64,000 bases of DNA from Verrucomicrobium spinosum DSM 4136 = JCM 18804 (GCF_000172155.1 NZ_ABIZ01000001.1:1922001-1986000); one strand, 5' to 3'; shown: positions 1 through 9,189, counted from the stretch's first letter. A program made the numbers and translations. The notes: generated by a model from the sequence alone, not told the origin.

Positions 1-1
1 T

Positions 2-922
2 GCCTCCGTTGATCCGGGACACTCTGTCTTGGAAGATTTGCCCGAATTGGTGAACAACCTGCGTATTGACAGTGTGTTGTGCACCAAATCCCAGCTCCGG
101 GATCCCCGGCTGGCAAATGTGCTTCGCAATGTTTCCTTTTCCGGGGTGCGTCTGGTGACCTTGGCCGACATCATGGAGGATGCCTACCGGTTGGTGCCGC
201 TGTCTCTGGTGGACCTGGAGTGGCTGCTCCATGCCAGCACTCTGCCGCACCGCTCCTATGTGCGGAAGTGGAAGCGTCTGTTCGATGTGGTGATCTCCTT
301 GGTGGTGGGATTGCTGTCCTTCCCCATCTTGCTGGCGGGCATGATTTGGGTGCGCCTTGCTTCGCCAGGCGGGCCGGTCTTCTTCAAACAGGTCCGCAGT
401 GGCCGGCTGGGCAAAACCTTTCAGGTGTTGAAACTGCGGACCATGCGGGTGGATGCTGAGGCGAATGGCCCGCAGTGGGCGAAGAAGAACGACAACCGCA
501 CCTTCCCTGGGGGTGGACTGCTTCGGAAATTCCGCGTGGATGAGATCCCTCAACTGTTGAACATTCTCCGCGGGGAAATGAGCTTCGTGGGGCCACGTCC
601 TGAACGTCCGGAATTTGAAGATCAGCTTGCTCTGGAGATTCCTTATTTTCGTGAGCGGCTCCTGGTGGCTCCGGGGCTCACGGGCTGGGCGCAGGTCAAC
701 TATCCCTATGGGGCGACGGTGGAAGATGCCCGCCGGAAGCTGGAGTATGACCTCTACTACATGAAGCACATGACGATCACGCTGGATCTCTTCATCCTGC
801 TGGATACCGCCCGCATTGTGATCGGGGGCGGAGTCAATCAGCGCGCGGAACTTGAATCGGTCGTGCGGGATCTTGCTGGCGTGGCCTCCAGAGTGGATGC
901 AACGGCCAACACTCTTGGTTGA
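2..922 (+). CDS. Undecaprenyl-phosphate sugar phosphotransferase (5' end outside window)
   Basis: Initiating enzyme of lipid-linked exopolysaccharide repeat-unit synthesis: it moves a sugar-1-phosphate from a UDP-sugar to undecaprenyl phosphate at the inner membrane. The frame is already open at the left edge, so only about 306 C-terminal residues of a usually 450-500 residue protein are seen. A membrane helix (about bases 280-345, beginning KRLFDVVISLVVGL) precedes the cytoplasmic Bac_transf domain, with KLRTMRVDAE, RVDEIPQLLNIL, GEMSFVGPRPE and APGLTGWAQVNY all intact. The stop overlaps a possible TTG start of the next gene, so the two are probably co-translated. The sugar transferred cannot be told from sequence. 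Confidence 0.93.
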   Translation, partial: ASVDPGHSVLEDLPELVNNLRIDSVLCTKSQLRDPRLANVLRNVSFSGVRLVTLADIMEDAYRLVPLSLVDLEWLLHASTLPHRSYVRKWKRLFDVVISLVVGLLSFPILLAGMIWVRLASPGGPVFFKQVRSGRLGKTFQVLKLRTMRVDAEANGPQWAKKNDNRTFPGGGLLRKFRVDEIPQLLNILRGEMSFVGPRPERPEFEDQLALEIPYFRERLLVAPGLTGWAQVNYPYGATVEDARRKLEYDLYYMKHMTITLDLFILLDTARIVIGGGVNQRAELESVVRDLAGVASRVDATANTLG

Positions 923-1773
923 TCTGGACGATAAATGCTGCTGACTGTCTGCCTGTGGAACGTTCTCCTGAATCCCTACGTCATCATTTTGAAGTTGAAC
1001 GCGAACTGGCCAACCGGCTGAGGGCGAGCACGCGGGAAGAGCGGCCTGTCTTGGTGCCCCGTTTGTATGCGGAGCTTTACAAGCGGGTGCCGGATCACCC
1101 TCGGACGGATCGTGCCAAAAGTCCCGAGGCTGCCGCTGCGGCGGTTCGCAGCCAGCTGCGTCTGCTGAGTTCCTTTTTGGGGGCCAGGTGCCAGTTTGTC
1201 GAATTTGGTGCGGGAAGCGGAGAGCTTTCTCGTGCCATCCGCGGCAAGGCGGGGCGTGTGGTGGCCGTGGAGGTCTGTGAGCAGGGGGAGCGTCAGCCCG
1301 CCAGTGAAGAGGGGGTGGAGTGGGTTTACCATGATGGCTTGTCTATCCCGTTGCCTGATCGCACCTTCGACCTGGCATTCAGCTACCAAGTCCTGGAGCA
1401 TGTTCACCCTGATGATGTGCCGGTGCATCTGGCTGAGGCTGCCAGAATCCTCAAACCGGGCGGGACTTACGTGCTCAGCACCCCCCACGAGTTCTCCGGG
1501 CCGCATGACATCTCGCGGTACTTCACCTCCGGGTTGGAGACCTTTCATCTCAAAGAATGGACCTACGCGGGCCTTAGCGCAGAATTGCGCAAGGCCGGTT
1601 TTGACTGGGTGGGGGCATTTGTGCGGGGCCAGCACGAGGAGAAGCGGGGCCTTTGGCTCTGGCTGATCATAGAAACCACTCTGCGCTTTCTTCCTCAAAA
1701 GCTCCGCACGGTTGCAGCCCGCAAGATCCTCAATAATGTGGTGGTGAGTGCGACGCGTGGGGCGGAGCGCTGA
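919..1773 (+). CDS. Class I SAM-dependent methyltransferase
   Basis: Soluble methyltransferase of the Methyltransf_11 type. The SAM-binding motif I, VEFGAGSGE, lies near residues 94-102, followed by the acidic VAVEVCE strand and the post-motif LPDRTFDLAFSYQVLEHVHPDD, typical of family members acting on small molecules or lipid-linked sugars. The frame opens with TTG overlapping the previous stop; a GTG at 955 is an alternative start, so the first 12 residues are uncertain. Position between the initiating transferase and the polymerase-like gene suggests it methylates a sugar or capping residue of the polysaccharide. That role is inferred; the substrate is unknown. Confidence 0.85.
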   Translation: MIWTINAADCLPVERSPESLRHHFEVERELANRLRASTREERPVLVPRLYAELYKRVPDHPRTDRAKSPEAAAAAVRSQLRLLSSFLGARCQFVEFGAGSGELSRAIRGKAGRVVAVEVCEQGERQPASEEGVEWVYHDGLSIPLPDRTFDLAFSYQVLEHVHPDDVPVHLAEAARILKPGGTYVLSTPHEFSGPHDISRYFTSGLETFHLKEWTYAGLSAELRKAGFDWVGAFVRGQHEEKRGLWLWLIIETTLRFLPQKLRTVAARKILNNVVVSATRGAER

Positions 1774-1789
1774 GCGTGAAACCCCGTCC

Positions 1790-3322
1790 ATGGATTTCGT
1801 TACCGTCGTTCTCGTCCTGCTGGTTTACTACATCCGTCCTCAGGACTGGGTGGCAGGACTCATCGGCGTCGGCATTGTCACCCCGATCATGGCGGTGGCG
1901 ATATTTGCCATGGTCTCCCGGGCGAAGGAGGAGGGCAGGAAGCTGCAGCTCTTCCTCACCCCTTTGGATTGGTGGGTGCTGGCGCTCTACATCTTCATCG
2001 GCGTCACGCACCCCTATCCGTATGGGGCTTTTAAGGACTCGCTTCCACTCTTCGCCTTCTATTTTGTGACGGTGCAGGCTCTGCGCTCCGTGGAGCGGCT
2101 GCGCAAGTACCTGATCTACTGGCTGATTGCGCTCACGGTACTGGCGATGTTTGGCCTGCTCAGCAAGGTGGGGATCGACCCCACTGGTGCCCAGGCCCTT
2201 ACCGCCTCCAACAAAGGCCGACTGGCTCTGGGGACCTGGATGCACAACAACCCCAACTCGCTGGCACACTCCGTCGTGGTCATCGTCCCGCTGGCGTATT
2301 TCCTGTTTTTCTGGAAGGGCGGGGTCATGAAGAAGACGGTGGCGATCATCCTTTGGGTCATCGCCTATGAGTGCGTGTATTTGACGGAGTCGAAAGGTGC
2401 CGTGCTCGCAGGATTCGCCACCCTCGTGCTGGCCTGGGTGTTCGGGAAGTCCAAGATCGTTCAAGTGCTGGCCATCACCGCAGCGCTCGCGGGGGGTGGG
2501 GCCGCCATCAGCGTCATGCCGCGCATGAGTGAAATGGGGAATCTGCGTGCGGACGAAGGGGTGCAAGGTCGCCTGCTGGCTTGGGAGCAGGCTCGAACTG
2601 CCAGTCGCAACCATTTCACGGGTCAGGGGTGGAAGACATTTCGTGCCACGATCCAATGGCAGAAGATGTGGCTTAACAAGGCTACCCACAGCGGCTACGT
2701 ACAGGTGGGCGCGGAGCTGGGGCCCATGGGGCTCGCCTTGTATGTGGGCCTCTTCTGGCTCGGACTTCGTTCCCTCGTTTTGTGCAAGACCAAGAACCAG
2801 ATGGAAGAGTCGTGTCGACGATGTCTTTTTGCCTTGCTCGTCGGTTTTGCCATCTCGAACTGGATGATTGACCGCGCCTATCACACGGAGCTATTCCTGT
2901 TCTTTGCCGGGATCTCGGCGTTTCACCGGATCATGCTCTTTGACAAGGCCAAGGAGACCGCAGCTGGCCTTAAGGCAGGGGGGGCGGCGTTGCCTGAACC
3001 GCTTTCGAACATTGTGCCATGGCCTCCTCAGCCAATGCCCGTGCTGGCCATGGCTGGCGGCGCTCCAGCCGGACCTGATTATTCAGGATCCCTGGCCATG
3101 AGTGGTTCTGGGCCAGTGGTTGATGCTGATGCTGATGCTGATGCTGAGACGAATGGCGGAGGTGCGTCTGGTCGGGCTGCAGGCATCTGGCAGGTCTCTG
3201 AGGAGGTGCTTAAGACCCTGCCAAGGTGGCTGGTAAGGCCGACCTTGATTGATATTGGTCTGGCGGCTCTCGGGGCCTGGTTGGTCTTCTTTCTCTGGGA
3301 CTACATCCTCAAGAACCTCTAG
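1790..3322 (+). CDS. O-antigen ligase/polymerase-like membrane protein
   Basis: Polytopic inner-membrane protein of about 510 residues with roughly ten hydrophobic segments and a large periplasmic loop, as in the Wzy/WaaL (Wzy_C) superfamily that joins or transfers polysaccharide repeats. Recognisable stretches are WMHNNPNSLAHSVV, YLTESKGAVLAG and the loop ending in HSGYVQVGAELGPMGLALY. ATG 1790 is preferred because it opens directly into a membrane helix (MDFVTVVLVLLVYYIRPQDW); an upstream in-frame start would add a polar leader. The C-terminal third is a Pro/Ala/Gly-rich linker containing a VDADADADAE run coded by four TGATGC hexamers, then one more membrane helix. Polymerase versus ligase cannot be decided. 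Confidence 0.8.
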   Translation: MDFVTVVLVLLVYYIRPQDWVAGLIGVGIVTPIMAVAIFAMVSRAKEEGRKLQLFLTPLDWWVLALYIFIGVTHPYPYGAFKDSLPLFAFYFVTVQALRSVERLRKYLIYWLIALTVLAMFGLLSKVGIDPTGAQALTASNKGRLALGTWMHNNPNSLAHSVVVIVPLAYFLFFWKGGVMKKTVAIILWVIAYECVYLTESKGAVLAGFATLVLAWVFGKSKIVQVLAITAALAGGGAAISVMPRMSEMGNLRADEGVQGRLLAWEQARTASRNHFTGQGWKTFRATIQWQKMWLNKATHSGYVQVGAELGPMGLALYVGLFWLGLRSLVLCKTKNQMEESCRRCLFALLVGFAISNWMIDRAYHTELFLFFAGISAFHRIMLFDKAKETAAGLKAGGAALPEPLSNIVPWPPQPMPVLAMAGGAPAGPDYSGSLAMSGSGPVVDADADADAETNGGGASGRAAGIWQVSEEVLKTLPRWLVRPTLIDIGLAALGAWLVFFLWDYILKNL

Positions 3323-4613
3323 ACTCGGCAGGCTGGGAAGCTTGGCACATGAGCGGCTCGCACAACGTCTTGAACTTGTTGGAGGCGGCCTGCCAGGAAA
3401 AACTCTCCTCCACCAACTGACGTCCTGACAAGCCAAGTTTCCGGGCTCGTTGAGGCTCTCTAAGCAGGGACAGTGTGGCGTCCGCGAAATCGGGCAGGGT
3501 GTCGGCTATCAGGGCGTGTTCGTCATGCTTTACTGGCAAACCCTCGACTCCCACGGAGGTGGATACCACCGCAAGACCGGCTGCCAGAGCTTCGAACACC
3601 TTGATGCGAGTGCCGCCTCCCACTTGTAGCGGAAGGATCATGACTGAAGCCTGGGCGAGATAGGGGCGCACATCGGGTACTGTGCCGGTGACAACAATGC
3701 CAGGATCTTGCGCGGCGAGTTCTTTGAGATCAGCGGGGGGATTTCTCCCAATAATGAGAAACCTGGCGTCTGAAAATTCTGCGCGGATTACCGGGAAACA
3801 CTCTCTGAGAAAGCTCCGGACGGCCTGGCGATTGGCCTCCCAATCCATTGAACCCAAGAACGCCACGGTATGCGGCTCAGGATTTGCAGAGGGGTTGAAA
3901 TAGACCGCATCCACCCCTGTGGGGACGTCGCCCAGGACGTTGGGCATGCCGCGTTCCACCCTGAAGTAGTGGGATTCGTCAGGAGAGACAGTGATCTGGC
4001 CAGCGACTGAAGAAGCGCAGTCGGTTTCCATGGTGGCAGTGAGCTGCGCTTCCCGGTGGAAGATCCAGCGTTTGAGAGGGTTCTTGACCGAAGCGGCATG
4101 CCGACGCCAGATGAGGGACTCGACGTTGTGCTGAAAGGCCACCACTGGGGCCTGGGGAGGGGAGGGCAGATGCTTAAGATGCACCCACGATACCAAGTAG
4201 TCTGACACAATCAGGTCAAACGAATTGCCGCCAGCGTGTTGGTTAATCCAGGAAGAGATGCCAGGAGATGCATAGCGTCGGGCCATGTAGGGCAGTTTCC
4301 CCCAGAGGCTGTTATTGAGGGCACCCAAGACGAATTCCAAACTGCCCCGGCGGGAGAAGCGGTGGGGGAAGGCGATCAGGTGGTCGCAGTACTCGCCCGC
4401 CTTCATGGCGGCATCCGGGGCATCATCGGCCGTGGTTGGGCAAAGATAGGTGATCTCAAAATCCTGCTTCAGGAGCCGCAACATGTGATAGGTGCGGAGG
4501 CGGTCGCCGCCAATCAGGGGGTGCAGCAGACGGCAATTGATCCACAGGAGTTTCGGTCGGATGTGACCGGGAGTGGTTGGCGAGGCGGGGAAGGTCTTTT
4601 GGATGGGGCCCAT
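3309..4613 (-). CDS. Glycosyltransferase family 4 (GT-B fold)
   Basis: Cytoplasmic GT-B glycosyltransferase of 434 residues that would add a sugar to the lipid-linked repeat. The N-terminal acceptor domain shows LLWINCRLLHPLIGGDRLRT, a form seen in the sugar transferases linked to PEP-CTERM/exosortase EPS loci (TIGR03087-like). The C-terminal donor domain has VAFLGSMDWEANRQAV, FLIIGRNPP, VTGTVPDVRPYLAQASVMIL and the nucleotide-binding GGGTRIKVFEALAAGLAVV with its conserved glutamate. It lies 26 bases downstream of the nuclease-like gene on the same strand. Its last 14 bases overlap the 3' end of the convergent polymerase-like gene, leaving no room for a terminator between them. Confidence 0.88.
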   Translation of the reverse strand: MGPIQKTFPASPTTPGHIRPKLLWINCRLLHPLIGGDRLRTYHMLRLLKQDFEITYLCPTTADDAPDAAMKAGEYCDHLIAFPHRFSRRGSLEFVLGALNNSLWGKLPYMARRYASPGISSWINQHAGGNSFDLIVSDYLVSWVHLKHLPSPPQAPVVAFQHNVESLIWRRHAASVKNPLKRWIFHREAQLTATMETDCASSVAGQITVSPDESHYFRVERGMPNVLGDVPTGVDAVYFNPSANPEPHTVAFLGSMDWEANRQAVRSFLRECFPVIRAEFSDARFLIIGRNPPADLKELAAQDPGIVVTGTVPDVRPYLAQASVMILPLQVGGGTRIKVFEALAAGLAVVSTSVGVEGLPVKHDEHALIADTLPDFADATLSLLREPQRARKLGLSGRQLVEESFSWQAASNKFKTLCEPLMCQASQPAESRGS

Positions 4614-4639
4614 CGGCGGGTGATATTGCGGATCCGCGA

Positions 4640-5782
4640 TCAGCGTCCGGCCTTGCCGAATTCGGCGAAGAGGGCGCGGTGTTGCGAGGTTCGGCCTGGC
4701 TCGGCCTCATGACGCAGGGTTGTCCAGGCGCCCTTTGAGTGGAGGGCGTAGTCGATGCGCAGCCAGGGGCGAAAGAGTGCCAGAGGATTGTTGGTTTGCC
4801 CAGGGAAAGTGTAGCCGTAGCCATGACCAGCCTCGCTGTGGCCATCCACGAGGTGTTCACAAAGGGTGCGGTGGAACGGCCCGAAGGGCGGATTGTTCAT
4901 ATCTCCCACGAGGATGACGGGAATCGTCTCCTTGCCAACCAGGTCGGAAACTTGGCGGATCTGGCGGAGGGTGACCTCCCAGTAAGCTTCGCGGTTGTGG
5001 CGCTTCTGCGCCAGTGGGGTGCCGGGGATGCCGAGCACTCCGGAGAGAAACCCGCCGTTGCGTTCAGACTGGAGCATGCCCCGGTGAGTGGGGAAGTGCA
5101 TGTTGTACACGGCAACCCGGGTGCCCGCCCAATCGATCTCAAACCGCGCCCCCAGCTCGGAGCGTTGTATCTGGCCCTGCTTGTTGGGTTGGTGGGTGAA
5201 AACTATCGGTTGGGTATTGAGGATGGGGAATTTACTGAGGAGCAGAAACTCACCGGAACTGGCACCGTGGGAGAACTCTTTATAGCCATCTGCCTCCAGG
5301 TAGGCTTGGGCCCGACCGCCAGAATCCTGTAGGGCGAGCAAGTCCGGTTGATTCCGGTTCTTGAACGGCTGTAGACTGGTGCCCTGGCTTTGACCCCGGT
5401 TGTAGGTCATGACTTTCAGGGTATGCGCACCTTGAGGTGAAGAGGTGCCAAAAGAGAACTCATAGCCCAATCCAGGCCCCAGGAAGCAGAGGGTGGCCAG
5501 AAACAGGGGTGCCCCCGACCGGAGGAAGTCAAAAAGCAGGGCAGGGGCGAGCATGGCGAGAGCCGGAGCACACCAGAGCCAGCCAGGGAGGAATAACAAA
5601 AAGGCGGGAGTGGGGTTGTGATGTCCCACCCCATGGATCGCCAACGCTGCGAGGAGCAGCCAAGCCAGGCTCAGCCATGAAAGAAAGCGGATGGCACCGC
5701 GGACCAGGCTGAGAAGCCATCGACACCCCTGCATGGGGGTGATGGATGCGTTTTCGACGGAGGGGGCGTCTGAGCCAGACAT
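4640..5782 (-). CDS. Endonuclease/exonuclease/phosphatase family protein with N-terminal membrane helices
   Basis: 380-residue protein: about three N-terminal hydrophobic helices (residues 20-110), then an EEP-fold hydrolase domain with VMTYNRGQ, LLALQDSGG, VYNMHFPTHR, VILVGDMNNPPFGP and a C-terminal RIDYAL. The asparagine/aspartate pair of VGDMN and the histidine of NMHFP are family catalytic elements; the first-strand glutamate of classical LQE is replaced by D in LQDSGG. Such membrane-anchored EEP proteins are commonly annotated as nucleases or phosphatases, but the substrate is unknown. It sits in a minus-strand set (lipoprotein, prepilin-like, this gene, glycosyltransferase) with short gaps, consistent with one transcript. 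Confidence 0.85.
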   Translation of the reverse strand: MSGSDAPSVENASITPMQGCRWLLSLVRGAIRFLSWLSLAWLLLAALAIHGVGHHNPTPAFLLFLPGWLWCAPALAMLAPALLFDFLRSGAPLFLATLCFLGPGLGYEFSFGTSSPQGAHTLKVMTYNRGQSQGTSLQPFKNRNQPDLLALQDSGGRAQAYLEADGYKEFSHGASSGEFLLLSKFPILNTQPIVFTHQPNKQGQIQRSELGARFEIDWAGTRVAVYNMHFPTHRGMLQSERNGGFLSGVLGIPGTPLAQKRHNREAYWEVTLRQIRQVSDLVGKETIPVILVGDMNNPPFGPFHRTLCEHLVDGHSEAGHGYGYTFPGQTNNPLALFRPWLRIDYALHSKGAWTTLRHEAEPGRTSQHRALFAEFGKAGR

Positions 5783-5815
5783 CGGGCACCAAGCTTAGAG
5801 AACCGCGTCGGTTGC

Positions 5816-6088
5816 CTATTGGCGGGAGGGTAGAGGTGTGTCCACGGGATCGCGCAAAGTGGGTGTCTCCGTGGGGGACAGATTCCTGGGACGGGTTGGC
5901 ATCTCGACCGGCGTGGGTTCAGGGGTGGCCGGGGCGCTTGTGTGGTGCTTGTAGATGGAGGCCACCAACATGGTCAGGGTGAGCAACACCGCGAGGGCAA
6001 CCAGCGTTTCAAGCAGGCTGAAGCCATGCGGGCACCGCCGGGGCGAGGCGGAAGGAGTGGCGGTGGAGGAGGAAGAGGGGAAATGCAT
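5816..6088 (-). CDS. Short prepilin-type N-terminal cleavage/methylation protein
   Basis: 90-residue protein with a class III (prepilin peptidase) signal: a basic/polar leader ending in G22, then FSLLETLVALAVLLTLTML, with the conserved glutamate at +5 of the mature chain. The hydrophobic helix is followed by only about 40 Pro/Thr-rich residues, so there is no room for a full pilin or pseudopilin head domain. It could be a minor pseudopilin or an exported anchor. It lies 33 bases upstream of the EEP protein gene on the same strand. No pilus assembly genes are in the window. Confidence 0.7.
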   Translation of the reverse strand: MHFPSSSSTATPSASPRRCPHGFSLLETLVALAVLLTLTMLVASIYKHHTSAPATPEPTPVEMPTRPRNLSPTETPTLRDPVDTPLPSRQ

Positions 6089-6166
6089 AGAGTCGGGGCG
6101 GGCAGAGCTTCAAACCCAGCCGTCGGAGAAGGCGGGAACGTTGAAGCGCTTCAGGCATTTGAAGGA

Positions 6167-6325
6167 CTAGAGGCCGCGGCTCACGCCAGATCCGCGTGGC
6201 GGCACGCTAGCATTGGTGCCGCCGCCGAAGTAGGGGTACTTGTAGTCCCTCCTAGAGACGCACCCGCTCAGCACACAGGCGATCAGAAGAAGAAGGACAA
6301 TCCGTGGCTTGGTAATATTGCTCAT
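6167..6325 (-). CDS. Small lipoprotein
   Basis: 52-residue protein from ATG 6325: a short charged N-terminus (MSNITKPR), a hydrophobic stretch IVLLLLIACVL and a lipobox LSGC, so a lipid-modified cysteine is expected near residue 20. The mature part is only about 30 residues (Gly/Ser/Pro-rich with KYPYFGGG). No conserved domain is recognised. It would be the first gene of the minus-strand set running into the EPS glycosyltransferase. The start was chosen because the upstream in-frame codons do not fit a signal peptide. Confidence 0.6.
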   Translation of the reverse strand: MSNITKPRIVLLLLIACVLSGCVSRRDYKYPYFGGGTNASVPPRGSGVSRGL

Positions 6326-6501
6326 GGCTGCTGGCGGATATAAACAGGGTCCCCTTACCGCTGGCTTGGCAAAAACCAAGAAGAGAAAATGAGAAAATAC
6401 AGTTAAGGCAACTGGGAGGAGGGTGCAAGTGGCTTGGAAACTGCTTGCATACGATGTGCTGTTTATGCCTCAAATTGTCGTTTTGTTAGCAAAACTAAGG
6501 C

Positions 6502-6529
6502 TTGTCAGGTGTCAAAATCTGCTTTTTAT
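6502..6529 (+). promoter_or_regulatory. Possible promoter ahead of the small membrane protein and barrel genes
   Basis: In a locally AT-rich stretch between divergent genes, TTGTCA (6502-6507) and TTTTAT (6524-6529) stand 16 bases apart, resembling a sigma-70-type promoter and about 35 bases upstream of the ATG at 6566. The base composition differs clearly from the coding flanks. The boxes are only a partial match to consensus. Confidence 0.3.
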
Positions 6530-6565
6530 CAATGGGTTGCCGTTTATTATTTGAAGTAACCCCAT

Positions 6566-6844
6566 ATGCGAGAAGCCGCTCTGAATTTTCTTCAGCTTAA
6601 GGTGCAGAACCTGATCGATCCCCTTTATTGGGCGATTGTCTTCGCCTGGCTGGGGTTGGTGGTGACCAGTTTGGCCAGCATTTGGGGGCGTGCTCAGAAC
6701 AGCGCCCTGAAGCTGTTATGGTCCGCGATCATTTTGTTTCTTCCATTAGTAGGCCTTTACATTTATTTGTTCTATTGCTTATTTGCTGCCGATTATTCGG
6801 CCTTTGAACGGTTTGGGTTTTTCAGGAGGAAGCTTCAGGACTGA
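6566..6844 (+). CDS. Small membrane protein, PLDc_N-like
   Basis: 92-residue protein with two hydrophobic helices (about residues 20-42 and 50-74) and a C-terminal polar tail. The second helix, SAIILFLPLVGLYIYLFY, resembles the N-terminal membrane pair of cardiolipin-synthase-type proteins (PLDc_N), without any catalytic HKD domain. It ends seven bases before the ATG of the outer-membrane barrel gene, and a GGAGG near its 3' end may serve that gene. Function unknown; a membrane chaperone or anchor role is possible but not shown. Confidence 0.65.
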   Translation: MREAALNFLQLKVQNLIDPLYWAIVFAWLGLVVTSLASIWGRAQNSALKLLWSAIILFLPLVGLYIYLFYCLFAADYSAFERFGFFRRKLQD

Positions 6845-6851
6845 CTGCGTT

Positions 6852-9134
6852 ATGGGACCTATTCGCCCGCACTATTTTGCCCGCACTCAGCTGGCCATCC
6901 TGCTGTCCTCCACTGCTTTTGTTGCTGCACCGCTTAGCGCCCAGCAAGGTGGGAATACTGTGGCCGTGAACTTGCTCCTTCCCCCAGCTTTCCAGGCTGC
7001 GGAAGGGGCTCCTGCTATGGGGGACGCGCCTCCGAATCTGCGCCCGCCTGAGTTCGAGACCATCCAGCCTTTGTCGCCTGCGGCACAGCCTGCTGCGCCC
7101 GCACCTGCTCCGGTGTCGTCCGTACCTGTGACGCCGGTTCCTGCACCTGTGCAGGGGGTCCCGACTCAGACTCCAGCCCCCTTGGCCCCGCCGACTTTCA
7201 CCCCGGCTCCGGCTCCCGAGGTGGTGCCCGCAGTACCTGCGACTTCCGTGGCTCCGTTGGATCCCCAAGTGCCGCCTGCGATGTCGGTGCAGAGTGCCAC
7301 CAAGGATCCCGCTCCCTATCAAGCCAGAAAGGCTCCCCCAGAGGTTCCTGCTGAAGTCAACACCGCCCGTGAGACCATGGTCAACACGCAGGCGGATTCC
7401 TATTATGAGACGGCTCCGGCAGTGCAAGCCCGTCCAATGGGCCGCCGTTCCTCAGGAGCGGGCCGCGTGATCGGCCAGCGCTATGAAGTGCCTCAAGCCC
7501 TGAGCCAGTCCCGGGTGGACAGCCCGCTGCGGCCCATTCCCGAAAACTCTGCCCCGCCTTCGCAGGGTGGTTATTTCCCCACCCAGGCCGAGTCTCCGAT
7601 TCTCGCTGGTGGGAATGCGGACTATCCCCGCGCCAAGGGTGACCGTGGCTACTGGGCCTATTCCGGCCTCTGGCCGGTGCGTTCGGCTCCAGACAACTAT
7701 TATCAGCGCAACGGGGCGTTCTACGACCGTTTGGAGCGTGGTCTTCGCACGGTGATGCCCGGCAATAACGCGCTCTATCATTCACCGGATCCTGATTTCC
7801 TGACGGTGGATCTGGACTATGGCTTTGGGATCTTCTCCGAAGACATTGCTGCCGACCGGGTGATGTTGAAGCTTGGTCCCTTGTACCTCGATTTCTTGGG
7901 GGTGTCCGCGTCCATTTTGTACACAGACTACTCCGGTGATGTCGCGCTGCCGGCGGGAGTGGACGATGATGGCTGGATCAGCATCATCGGTATTCCCATT
8001 CGTGCTGCCCTGCGGATCACGGACCAGATTTACATCACTTCCTCCATGTTCTTCTACTTCCTGCCCGGGGAAGGGGAGGTTGGGTTTTCCACAGGGATCG
8101 GTTCTGGCTGGGCCCTGGGTACGAATGCCCGGCTTAACGTGGAGTGGGAAAATGGGCCTTGGATGTTCCGTTTGTATGACTACTTCGGTGTCTCCAACTC
8201 CCTTGCTGATTTCTATGAAGGTTGGGAAGTGGGCGAGGTGGATGCGGTTGGACGCTATCGCTTCGGCTCTGAGATCCTCGACAGCACGTCCCGAAGCGAA
8301 TCCTTCTGGGATCCGCGGTTTGGCGGCTACCGCAACGACATTGGATTTGAGTTCCAGCGTCCCTTCCAGAACGAGTGGTGGCTCTTGGGCAACGTGATTC
8401 ATTCGGACTACTGGGCGCAAGCCGATCTGGATGACCATAACGACGCAGATCAGTTCAGCCTCATGTACAGCTACATGGGTGACGACTGGATGTTCGCCCC
8501 GAGCTTTGGTTATCAAGGGGTGACCCCGGATCACTTTGACACCATGTCCCATCAGGTTTTTGCCCGTGTCACAGGACGCGTTACTGAGTACCTTTCCATG
8601 TACGGTCAGGTCGGTTACTTCTGGCAGAACGGGGAAAATGCCAGCGAGGATGGTTCCTTCACTTGGGATGTGGGGGTGAGCCACGACCTTACGCAATACA
8701 CCCGCCACTCTCTGTCTGGTGGGCAGGTTTACACCCTTTCCGAGCAGCTCGACGAGTACCTTGGCCAATACGTCCGGTACACCATCAACCATTCGGTCAA
8801 CGAACGCCTCCGTCTCGGAGCCTACGGCCAGTATCAAGACTCCCGTCGCCTTGGAGATGGAGCTGAATTCCAGGGTTGGACCCTCGGAGCTCAGGCTGGC
8901 TACAGCCTGGGTGATGACACGGGGATCACGGCCGGGATCACCTATCAAAACAACGAAGCTGCCAAGGAAGGCACTACGGATGAGGAAATCTGGATCTACT
9001 ACGCTACAATCCAGCGTCCTCTACTGGCTCGCTTGAACGGTAATGTCACCTACCAGTATTTGGATCAGCGGGGTGCGAAGGGCAGTAATGTGAAAGAACA
9101 TTTGTTAATCATGGGCGTGAACTACGTGTACTGA
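6852..9134 (+). CDS. Large outer-membrane beta-barrel protein with Pro/Ala-rich linker
   Basis: 760-residue exported protein. ATG 6852 gives a signal peptide (hydrophobic LAILLSSTAFVAAPLSAQ, predicted cleavage after SAQ). Residues about 65-185 are a Pro/Ala/Val-rich, low-complexity linker likely to span periplasm or peptidoglycan. From about residue 300 on there are alternating hydrophobic/polar strands rich in Tyr, Trp, Gly and Asp, typical of a transmembrane barrel, and the chain ends in the aromatic signature GVNYVY used by the BAM machinery. No named family is recognised. Its place just upstream of the Wza-like and Wzc-like genes makes it a candidate outer-membrane component of polysaccharide export (inference). 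Confidence 0.75.
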   Translation: MGPIRPHYFARTQLAILLSSTAFVAAPLSAQQGGNTVAVNLLLPPAFQAAEGAPAMGDAPPNLRPPEFETIQPLSPAAQPAAPAPAPVSSVPVTPVPAPVQGVPTQTPAPLAPPTFTPAPAPEVVPAVPATSVAPLDPQVPPAMSVQSATKDPAPYQARKAPPEVPAEVNTARETMVNTQADSYYETAPAVQARPMGRRSSGAGRVIGQRYEVPQALSQSRVDSPLRPIPENSAPPSQGGYFPTQAESPILAGGNADYPRAKGDRGYWAYSGLWPVRSAPDNYYQRNGAFYDRLERGLRTVMPGNNALYHSPDPDFLTVDLDYGFGIFSEDIAADRVMLKLGPLYLDFLGVSASILYTDYSGDVALPAGVDDDGWISIIGIPIRAALRITDQIYITSSMFFYFLPGEGEVGFSTGIGSGWALGTNARLNVEWENGPWMFRLYDYFGVSNSLADFYEGWEVGEVDAVGRYRFGSEILDSTSRSESFWDPRFGGYRNDIGFEFQRPFQNEWWLLGNVIHSDYWAQADLDDHNDADQFSLMYSYMGDDWMFAPSFGYQGVTPDHFDTMSHQVFARVTGRVTEYLSMYGQVGYFWQNGENASEDGSFTWDVGVSHDLTQYTRHSLSGGQVYTLSEQLDEYLGQYVRYTINHSVNERLRLGAYGQYQDSRRLGDGAEFQGWTLGAQAGYSLGDDTGITAGITYQNNEAAKEGTTDEEIWIYYATIQRPLLARLNGNVTYQYLDQRGAKGSNVKEHLLIMGVNYVY

Positions 9135-9189
9135 TCCGGCTCCCACATCCTTGGATTCAATCCTCCTCCGAAGCTTAACCACCTCTGCC

